Below, in pieces: positions 52,349-60,700 of a stretch of DNA of 64,000 bases. A program made the position numbers and the translations under genes. The notes under the pieces are model-generated. The model did not search any database and was not told where the DNA came from. It saw only the letters and a list, made by a program, of their open reading frames with translations. The first letter of the stretch is position 1; every line of letters begins with the position of its first letter. Origin of the DNA: Solirubrobacter pauli (GTDB lineage Bacteria; Actinomycetota; Thermoleophilia; Solirubrobacterales; Solirubrobacteraceae); NCBI RefSeq assembly GCF_003633755.1, contig NZ_RBIL01000001.1:1225426-1289425 (forward strand), given 5' to 3'.

Positions 52349-53050
52349 GTGGACCCCGAGCAGTACAAGGGGCCGGAGACCGGGAGCAACGGTCACGGGA
52401 CCGATCTCGAGCGCACGTCCACGGACGGCAACGGGAACGGCTACCGGACCTTCTCGGGGGCGGGCTTCGGCACGCTCATGATGCAGTTCGCGGCGGGGCC
52501 GAAGGAGACCCCGCCGGTGGCGTCCACGCGCGCGTACCTGCGCAACGGGCTGCCGTCGCTCTACCAGGACGGCGACTTCGGGATGCGGTTCATCGGCTCG
52601 CTCGAGGAGCTGCTGGACCCGATCGTCGCGATCCTCGACGCGCTGCCGTACCACTTCGACCCGAACTTCGCCCCGCCGGACATCCTCGGGCTGCTGGCCG
52701 CGTGGCTGGGCGTCGACCTCGACGAGACGCAGGACATCAAGCACCAGCGGGAGATGGTGCGCCGGTCGGCGGAGCTGAGCCGTCGGCGCGGCACGGTGAA
52801 GGGGCTGGAGCTCGCGCTGCAGCTGCACTTCCCGAACCTCCCGCTGCGCCTGGAGGACAACGGCGGCGTGGTCTGGCACGGCAAGCCGGCCCAAGAGCGG
52901 AATGCGACGTCGGACTTCGTCGTCTATTGCGACAAGCCCGTCGAACCCGAGACCCAAGCCGCCGTCGCCCGGATCATCGAGCAGTACAAGCCGGTCCAGG
53001 CCACGTACCGGCTGCGCGTCAAGGCAGCGAAGAAGAAGGTCGAGTCATGA
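52349..53050 (+). CDS. Phage tail protein I-like baseplate component
   Basis: This 233-residue protein has STRAYLRNGLPSLYQDGDFGMRFIGSLEELLDPI, then HFDPNFAPPDILGLLAAWLGVDLDET and LSRRRGTVKGLELALQL, the gpI-family pattern. It joins the wedge and often links to tail fibres, but no fibre gene follows here. GTG 52349 comes directly after the previous stop. The stop overlaps the next ATG (ATGA). Confidence 0.9.
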   Translation: MDPEQYKGPETGSNGHGTDLERTSTDGNGNGYRTFSGAGFGTLMMQFAAGPKETPPVASTRAYLRNGLPSLYQDGDFGMRFIGSLEELLDPIVAILDALPYHFDPNFAPPDILGLLAAWLGVDLDETQDIKHQREMVRRSAELSRRRGTVKGLELALQLHFPNLPLRLEDNGGVVWHGKPAQERNATSDFVVYCDKPVEPETQAAVARIIEQYKPVQATYRLRVKAAKKKVES

Positions 53051-56000
53051 GGACGTGCCAGAGCTGCGGCAAGGAGAACCCTGACGAGCAGGACTTCTGC
53101 AGCTGCGGCGAGTACCTCCGCTGGGAGCCGACCGGGTACGGGATGCCGGCGATCACGCCCGACCAGGTCGAGCCGACGCCGAGCCCGGCCGAGCCCGCGG
53201 CGCCTCCCCCGCCGCCGGTCGTCACACCGGCGCCGCCGCTCACCCCGGAACCCGGCAACGGGAACGGCCACTCGCTCCCGGCCGTCCCCCCGTCCCCGCC
53301 CACGCCGCTGCCCGCGGTGCCGGACAGCACGCGCCCCGACGCGCGTCCGGTGGCGAAGACGATGATCCGGAACCTGCCGGCCGTGCAGGCGCCGCCCGCC
53401 TCCCCCGCGACGCCGCCGACCGGCGGCCCGCCGCCCCCGCCGATCGCCGACCGCCGCGACGAGCTCCCGTCCGAGCCCGCCACGATCGTCCTGCGCGCCG
53501 ACCAGCAGGGCGACTACGCGAAGGGCTCGATCCTCGACCTCACCGTCGAGCCGGGCGAGCGCGGCAAGGTGCTCGCGCTGATCCGCAACCAGAGCGGGAT
53601 CGTCGACAACTACGACCTGCGCATCGAGGGCCTGCCGGACGACTGGTGGTCGATCTTCCCCGGCACGGTCTACCTCGTGCCGTTCGGCGCCGGCGGCACC
53701 TACGAGCAGGAAGTCGAGATCCACCTGCACCCGCCGCGCGGCCCCGAGGCCGAGGCGCGGCTGTGGGAGCTCAAGGTCACGGCGGACTCGAAGGCGAGCC
53801 GGATCGTCGCGGCCTCCGCGCCGCTGCACCTGCACATCGGCTCGTACATCGAGACGGCCACGGCCGTGCGCCCGCAGCGCCGCCGCGGCCGCCGCAAGGC
53901 CGAGTACGACGTCACCGTCATCAACAAGGCCAACGCGCCCGTGCTGGTCGCGCTGGACGGCGAGGACACCGACGGCGAGCTGACGTTCGGCTTCAACCGG
54001 CCGCCGCAGGAGATCCCGGCGGGCGGGTCGGTCACGACGCAGATGCAGGTCAAGCCGCCCAAGCAGATCTGGATCGGGCGCGTGAAGGACCGCCAGCTGT
54101 CGATCGAGACGATCACGGGCGAGGAGGCGCAGGCGCGCGCCGCCGCGGCGCCGCTGCCGGCCTCGGTCCTCGACGGCGTCGACACCGAGCCGCCGAAGAA
54201 GAAGTGGTACCAGCGCCGTCCGCGCGCGCCGCGGATCCCGGGCATGTACCCGCCGCGCATCTACAAGCCGATGCTGTACCCGCCGGACGTGAACTTCGGG
54301 CCGGGCGGCATCCAGATGCGGATGCCGCAGATGCGTGGGCCCCAGTTCCACGGGCCGCAGATGGGCGGCGCGAGCGCCCGCTCGATGGGCATGCCCGGCG
54401 CGGGCGGGCAGCTGAAGATGCCGTCGCGCAGCGGCAACAAGATCTCAGGGCCGCTCGCGCCCTCGCAGGGCGTGTTCCGCCAGCAACCGTGGATCCCGTG
54501 GTGGTCGCTGCTCGTGCTGGCGCTGCTGCTGGTGCTGCTCTTCCTCCTCTACCGGTCGCTGCCGGACAACGTGAAGGTGCCGAAGGTGACGGGCACCGAG
54601 TCGGCGTTCGTGGCCGAGGAGACGCTGACCAAGTCCGGGCTCAAGCTCGACCCGTCGCAGAAGACGAAGGTCGACGACAGCAAGCCGGCCGGCTCGGTGC
54701 TCGACCAGACGCCGAAGGCGGGCGCGGAGGTCAAGAAGGGCTCGACCGTGACCGTGCTGATCGCGACCGGGTCGGGCAAGGTCAACGTGCCCGACATCGC
54801 CGGCAAGACCGCCAGCGACGCCGACAAGGCGCTGCGCGAGAAGCAGCTCACGCTCGGCCAGGCCTCCCCCTCCGACGCCGCCCCCGAGGCGAAGATCTCG
54901 AGCCAGATCCCGGCGCCGAACGAGGTCGTCGCCGCGGGCACGCCGGTGCAGATCTTCTTCGAGGACCCGACGTCCGCCGAGCAGCGCGAGAAGCAGGGCA
55001 AGGACGGCAAGGGCAAGGCCGGCGTCGGTGGCGGCGGCGCGGGCGGCGGCGGTGCCGGTGGTGGCGGCGGCGCCGACATCACGGTCCCGGCGATCGGCGG
55101 CGACGACGTCGAGAAGTACGCCAAGAAGGCCGCCGACCTCGGCATCGTGCCGAAGACGACGCGCCGCTTCGACGACGCGCCGGTCGGGCGGCTGATCGCC
55201 GTCACGCCTGAGCCGGGCACCAAGGTCAAGGCGGGCGCCAAGGTCACGCTCGTCCAGTCGGCCGGGCAGCCGCAGGTCGTCTTCACCAACGGCAAGGACA
55301 TCCTGCGCGTCAACGGCGCCAACGGCCAGAAGCTCGAACCGGTCGCGGACGGTGACGAGGAGGAGACGAACCCGACCTGGAACGCGGCCGGCACGCACGT
55401 CGCCTACATCGCCGACGGCCGGATCATGCTCAAGGACATCACCAAGGACAACGCCGACGCGGTGCCGCTGACGCCCGCCGGCAGCGACGACTCCAACCTG
55501 GCCTGGGCGCCGATCGCCGACCGGAACGTGCTCGCGTTCACGCGCGCCACGGACACCGACGTAGACCTGTGCCTCGGCAAGATCACCCAGAACGGGATGG
55601 ACGAGAGCTGCATCGCGGACCCGTCCTTCTCGCCCAACCGCGTCGTCCACTGGGCGCCCGACGGCAAGTCGATCCTCGCCTTCGCGGGCAAGAACGACCA
55701 GAGCGAGATCGGGATCGTGCGCTGGAAGCTCAAGCAGGGCCGCGAGGCCTTCTCGTCCAAGGCGAGCGACTGGTCCAAGGGCCGCTTCGTCTCGGACACC
55801 GACCGGCCCAGCAAGTTCATGCTGGACGCGACGATCTCGCCCGACGGCAAGCAGATCGCGATGATCTCCAACCAGGGCGTGTCGCGGTTCACGCTGTTCC
55901 TCGGGGACGCGAAGAACGGCTTCGACCTCAAGAAGGCGAAGAAGACCGCCGTGCGCGCGTGCAAGGTCGTGTGGCGCAGCGACGGGCGCGAGCTGCTGGT

Positions 56001-56136
56001 CATCCAGGCCGACGCGGGCTGCCGTGAGGAGGTCGGGGCGCTCGTGCGTGTCCCGGCGGGCTCGACCCGCGAGGGCGAGACGCTCAACCCCGCCGGCAAC
56101 GACCCCGTCTACCAACCGCTCTCGCTCGAGGGCTGA
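53047..56136 (+). CDS. Zinc-ribbon, transmembrane, PASTA and propeller protein of the eCIS operon
   Basis: This 1029-residue protein has a zinc ribbon at the start (CQSCGKENPDEQDFCSC), then a Pro-rich linker. A beta-sandwich region (about residues 150-350: AKGSILDLTVEPGERGKVLALIRNQSG) is followed by a basic Met/Pro linker and one membrane helix (about 482-505, WWSLLVLALLLVLLFLLY). Outside the membrane come three PASTA-like modules (VPKVTGTESAF, VPDIAGKTASDADKAL, VPAIGGDDVEKYA), a Gly-rich linker and a TolB-like WD40/propeller (ATISPDGKQIAMIS). It may tie the particle to the membrane and sense the wall. In role it recalls CisA of Streptomyces, but homology is unproven. Confidence 0.85.
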   Translation: MRTCQSCGKENPDEQDFCSCGEYLRWEPTGYGMPAITPDQVEPTPSPAEPAAPPPPPVVTPAPPLTPEPGNGNGHSLPAVPPSPPTPLPAVPDSTRPDARPVAKTMIRNLPAVQAPPASPATPPTGGPPPPPIADRRDELPSEPATIVLRADQQGDYAKGSILDLTVEPGERGKVLALIRNQSGIVDNYDLRIEGLPDDWWSIFPGTVYLVPFGAGGTYEQEVEIHLHPPRGPEAEARLWELKVTADSKASRIVAASAPLHLHIGSYIETATAVRPQRRRGRRKAEYDVTVINKANAPVLVALDGEDTDGELTFGFNRPPQEIPAGGSVTTQMQVKPPKQIWIGRVKDRQLSIETITGEEAQARAAAAPLPASVLDGVDTEPPKKKWYQRRPRAPRIPGMYPPRIYKPMLYPPDVNFGPGGIQMRMPQMRGPQFHGPQMGGASARSMGMPGAGGQLKMPSRSGNKISGPLAPSQGVFRQQPWIPWWSLLVLALLLVLLFLLYRSLPDNVKVPKVTGTESAFVAEETLTKSGLKLDPSQKTKVDDSKPAGSVLDQTPKAGAEVKKGSTVTVLIATGSGKVNVPDIAGKTASDADKALREKQLTLGQASPSDAAPEAKISSQIPAPNEVVAAGTPVQIFFEDPTSAEQREKQGKDGKGKAGVGGGGAGGGGAGGGGGADITVPAIGGDDVEKYAKKAADLGIVPKTTRRFDDAPVGRLIAVTPEPGTKVKAGAKVTLVQSAGQPQVVFTNGKDILRVNGANGQKLEPVADGDEEETNPTWNAAGTHVAYIADGRIMLKDITKDNADAVPLTPAGSDDSNLAWAPIADRNVLAFTRATDTDVDLCLGKITQNGMDESCIADPSFSPNRVVHWAPDGKSILAFAGKNDQSEIGIVRWKLKQGREAFSSKASDWSKGRFVSDTDRPSKFMLDATISPDGKQIAMISNQGVSRFTLFLGDAKNGFDLKKAKKTAVRACKVVWRSDGRELLVIQADAGCREEVGALVRVPAGSTREGETLNPAGNDPVYQPLSLEG

Positions 56137-56142
56137 TCTGCG

Positions 56143-57768
56143 GTGCTCTGCCACAGCTGCCGTCGCCAGCTCGAGCGCGGAGCGAGCTACTGCGGCAGCT
56201 GTGGGGCGCCCCTGAACGGAGCGCCCGCTCCGCTGGAGCTGGTGCTCGACGGGGGGCAGCGCGTGCCGGTGGTGCACGAGCTGATCATCGGGCGCGCGCC
56301 GGGGTCGACGGTGCTGCTCTCGGATCCCTCGGTGTCGCGCACCCACGCGCGGATCACGGCCGATGCGGTGCTCGAGGACGCCGGCTCCTCGCACGGCACG
56401 TGGCTGGACGGCGTGCGCGTGACCGGGCCGCTGCCGTTGCGTGACGGGGCGAAGATCCGGCTCGGGGACGCGGAGCTGCGCGTGGAGCGCCGGCGCGAGG
56501 CGGCCGAGGCCGGGCGGACGATGTTCGTGCCCGCGGGCGGGACGGCCTTCCTGCCGTCGGTCGGCGGGACGCAGTTCGGGATGCGGCCGCGGGTGCGGTC
56601 GGGGTACGCGTTGAAGCGGCTCGACGCGAGCGAGGGGCGCCAGCGCTGGGTGCTCAAGGACACGCGCAACGGCACGTTCCTGCGGCTGTCGGACAACGAC
56701 GCGTGGGTGTTCGAGCTGCTCGACGGCTCACGCTCGCTGGTCGAGCTCGTGGCGGTGTGCGAGCAGCGGTTCGGGGCGACGGGCTCGCCGCGGCTCGTGC
56801 GGCTGCTGACCGACCTGGGCGAGCGCGGCTTCCTGGCGGGCGTCGCGGGCGGCGCGCCGGTGGCCGAGGCGCCGACGTCCGGGTGGCGCAAGCTCGTCAA
56901 GCCGCGCGAGAAGGTCTTCACCGGGCTCGGGCCGAAGGTCGAGGCGATCTACCGGGCGGGTGGCTGGGTGCTCTTCACCCAGGCGGCGTTGATCGTCATC
57001 GCCGCGCTGATCGTGCTCGGGCTCGGCGCGTTCATCTACCTGATCGCGGGGCGCTACGGCACGCCGTTCGTGGTGGCGTCGAAGTTCGGCCTCGGCGGGC
57101 TCGTGTTCCTGGGCGGGCGCTTCGCGGTGGTCGCCGTGCACGAGCTGGCGCACGGGCTGACGATGGCGTCGTTCGGGCGGCGCGTGGACCGGGCGGGGCT
57201 GAAGGCGATCGCGATCTTCCCGTACGCGTTCGTGGACACGAGCGAGGCGTGGTTCGAGCCGCGCCGTCGCCGGATCGCGGTCAGCGCGGCGGGTCCGGTG
57301 TCGGACTTCTCGCTCGGCGCGGTGTTCGCGCTGTGCGCGCTGCTCCTGCCCGAGGGGACCGTGCGCGACATCTTCTTCAACCTGGCGTTCGCGGCCTACG
57401 TCGGCGGGTTCTTCAACCTCAACCCGTTCATCGAGCGCGACGGCTACCACATGCTCGTCGACGGCCTGAACGAGCCGGGGCTGCGGCGACGGGCGAAGGA
57501 GCAGCTCGAGCGGCGGCTCCGCGGCGAGCGGGCCGAGGGGGACTCGCCGGTGCTGGCGCGCTACTCGCTGTGGGGCATCGGCTGGTCGGTCCTCGCGGCG
57601 GTGTTCGCGATCGCGATGACCTTCCGCTACAAGGACATCTTCCTCCTCTATGCACCGGAAGCGGTTGTATATGCGGTGATGGGCACGCTGTGGGTCGCCT
57701 TCTTCCTGCCGGTCTTCTTCGTGCTCGGCAAGCCGCTCTGGCAGCGGGTCCGCGGGGTTGGTGCGTAG
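56143..57768 (+). CDS. Zinc-ribbon, FHA, M50 metallopeptidase membrane protein
   Basis: This 541-residue protein has a zinc ribbon (CHSCRRQLERGASYCGSC), then an FHA domain (about residues 40-110: LIIGRAPGSTVLLSDPSVSRTHA and GSSHGTWLDG) that would bind phospho-Thr. A PqqD-like stretch follows (WVLKDTRNGTFLRLSDNDAWVFELLDG). The rest is a membrane domain with the zinc motif H333ELAHG and a second metal motif FNLNPFIERDGYHMLVDGL, as in M50 peptidases of the YydH type. The latter help peptide maturation or export. It starts 6 bp after the propeller protein stop and abuts the next gene. Confidence 0.85.
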   Translation: MLCHSCRRQLERGASYCGSCGAPLNGAPAPLELVLDGGQRVPVVHELIIGRAPGSTVLLSDPSVSRTHARITADAVLEDAGSSHGTWLDGVRVTGPLPLRDGAKIRLGDAELRVERRREAAEAGRTMFVPAGGTAFLPSVGGTQFGMRPRVRSGYALKRLDASEGRQRWVLKDTRNGTFLRLSDNDAWVFELLDGSRSLVELVAVCEQRFGATGSPRLVRLLTDLGERGFLAGVAGGAPVAEAPTSGWRKLVKPREKVFTGLGPKVEAIYRAGGWVLFTQAALIVIAALIVLGLGAFIYLIAGRYGTPFVVASKFGLGGLVFLGGRFAVVAVHELAHGLTMASFGRRVDRAGLKAIAIFPYAFVDTSEAWFEPRRRRIAVSAAGPVSDFSLGAVFALCALLLPEGTVRDIFFNLAFAAYVGGFFNLNPFIERDGYHMLVDGLNEPGLRRRAKEQLERRLRGERAEGDSPVLARYSLWGIGWSVLAAVFAIAMTFRYKDIFLLYAPEAVVYAVMGTLWVAFFLPVFFVLGKPLWQRVRGVGA

Positions 57769-60700
57769 GTGGCCACGACGCCCTCTGAAGCCGACGTCGC
57801 CGCGCGGCTGATCGAGCGCCTGCTCGCCGACCCGGGGTTCCGCGCGCGCTTCCGCCGCGACCCCGCGGGCGCCTGTCGCGAGGTCGGCCTGGAGTCGCTC
57901 GCGCAGGAGATGTCCCTGGGCGGCGGCAAGGCCTTCCACACGCTGGACATCCGCGAGTCGCGCTCCTCGCTGGCCGGGGTGATGATGGCCGCGGCGATGG
58001 AAGGCATCGTGGTCGGCCAGTTCGCCGAGAACGTCCTCCCGGCGATCGGGCAGATGCCGAGCGCGGTGGCCGACGTCGTCTCGCGCGTGGACCTGCCGGC
58101 GATCAGCCTGCCCGGCGGTGGCAACGGTGAGGCCGTCAAGCCGAGCCCGGTCGGGCCGGACGCGCCGGCCGCCGCTCCCGGCGCCGGCCAGGACGTGCCG
58201 AGCTCCGACGTGCCCGGCGTGGCGGGCACGCCGGACGTGCCGGGCGTGGCCCCGGCGAACGCGAGCGCGGGCGCCGCGGACGTGCCGACGGCACCGCCGC
58301 CCGCCTCCCCGCCCCCGGCCGCGACACCGCCCGCCGCCGACGCTCCGCCCGCCGAGGCCAAGCCGCCCGCGGAGTCGAAGGCGCCGGCGAGCGACCCCGC
58401 GGGCGACGCCGCCAAGCGGATCGCCGAGGAGGACAGCCCGGAGGCGGCGCAGCGCGCGCAGGAGGCGGACGCCGCCGACGCGCTGAACCAGCAGACCTCC
58501 GGCGTGCCCGGGTCCGACCAGCTGCCGAGCGCCGACGCGGCGACGGCGCCCGGCGGCGGCCCGCCCTCGCAGTCCGAGACGATCCCCGGCGGCGGCGCGC
58601 CGACCCCGTCCGTGGACCCCGGCGAGCTGGCTCCGGCGGACAACTCGGTGGCCCCGGGCGGCCCGGTGAAGGGCGGCCTGCCCGCGAGTGGCGGCGGCCC
58701 GGCGGCCGCGGGGGCGGCGGCCGGCCCGGGCGCGGGCGGCCCTGGCACGGCGGCCGGCGCGCCGCCGAGCGGGAACGCCGCCGCGGCCCCCGAGGCAGCG
58801 GGCGGCAAGCGCCAGTCCGAAGGGCTCGCCGGGGCGGCCAAGCGCTTCGCGCGGCGCCTCTCCGGAGGCGGCGGCGGCAAGGGCGGCGCGAGCGCGGCCG
58901 CCGACGCGGGCCTGCCGAGTGGCGGCGCGGCGCCCACCGACGCCGGGCTGCCGAGCGCATCCGCGGCGCCCGCCGACCCGAGCCTGCCGGGCGCGCCCGC
59001 CGCGCCCGTGGACAACTCGCTGCCGGCGACGCCGTCGGCCGCCGAGAACTCCCTGCCGGCCACGCCGGACGAGAACTCGCTGCCCAGCGCGCCGACCGAC
59101 GGGCTGCCGAGCGCGCCCGTCGAGCCGCCCACCCCGCAGGCGCTGGCGCTGCTCGCCAACCCGAACCTGACGCTCGATCCCGGTGTGGCCGCGGGGCTGC
59201 AGGCCGGGGGCACGGACCCGCGGCTCGTCGGCGTGCTCACCCAGCTCGGCGCCGGGCACAAGCTGACGGTGACCGGCACGCCCGGCGACGGCGTGGTGGA
59301 CATCACGCAGGTCGACGGCGAGCTCGTCAACCCCGACAGCGCGGCCGCGCGCGAGCTGGCCGGCGCGCTGGCGGCGCTGGACCCGTCGGTCCGGCCGGAC
59401 GAGGTCGGCACGCCGTGGCCGATCTCCTCGCCCGGGTTCATCACCAACAGCGCCCATCAGGACCAGCTGCGGCTCACGTTCAAGGCGCCGGCGGCCCCGG
59501 AGGCGATCGCGCCCGCCGTCGCCGTGCCGGTCACGCCCGCGCCGCCCGCGGTGGCCGCCGCGGTCCCGGTCGCGCCCGCCGGACCGGTCGTGCCGGCCGA
59601 GCCCGCGTACGACCCGCGCAAGTCCGACGCGTTCCTGCCCGCGGTGAAGGCGACCGCGGCGTCCGCGCGCGAGCCCGACCGCACCGACTCGCAGGCCTTC
59701 CTGCCGGCGGTCGAGAAGCCGAAGGCCGCCGCCGCCCAGCTCGCGAGCCAGCCCGCGGCGGGCGTGGTCGAGGTCGTCGCCGCCGCGCCCGGTGCCTACC
59801 CGGGCGACAACGCGCCGAAGGAGCAGCTCGCGGGCTGGATGGCGAGCGAGGCGCAGCGGCGCGGCCTGCCACCCGAGCTGCCGGTGATGGCGTCGCTCGT
59901 CGAGTCGGGCCTCAAGAACGTCAACTACGGCGACGCCGACAGCCTCGGCTTCTTCCAGATGCGCGTGTCGATCTGGGACAGCGGCCCGTACAAGGGCTTC
60001 GCCGACAAGCCCGAGCTGCAGGTCAAGTGGTTCCTGGACGAGGCGGAGAAGGTCAAGGACGCGCGGGTCGCGGCGGGCAAGCCGATCGACGATCCCCAGC
60101 ACTACGGCGAGTGGATCGCGGACACCGAGCGTCCGGCCGCCCAGTACCGGTACCGCTACCAGACCAAGCTCGAGGAGGCCAAGGGCCTGCTCGCCAACCG
60201 GACGGCGCCGCCGCCCGCGGCGGCCGCCGTGGCCGTCGCGAACCCGGCGCCCGCCCCGGCCGGGGGCCCGCTCGGGCCGGCGGCGCTCGCGATCGCGCAG
60301 GGCCAGCTCGGCGTGGCCGAGGTGGGCACGAACGCCGGCCCCCAGGTGGACGAGTACCTGGCCGCCGCCGGGGTGCCGTCGGGGAACCCGTGGTGCGCGT
60401 CGTTCATCACCTGGTCGCTGGAGAAGGCCGGGCACAAGATGCCGGGCGGCGGCTGGGCGGCCGTGCAGACGTGGGTCCGCAACGCCGAGCAGGGCAAGAA
60501 CGGCCTACAGATCATCAGCGCCGAGGACGCCCGCCCGGGCGACATCGTCGCCTACGACTGGGGCGGCCAGACCGACTTCGGCGCCGACGGCCACATCGGC
60601 TTCGTCGCCAGCGACGTCAAGGACGGGAAGTTCACCGCGCTCGAGGGCAACAACGCCGACAAGGTCAACAGCGTCTCCCGTACGACCGGCACGGGCAACG

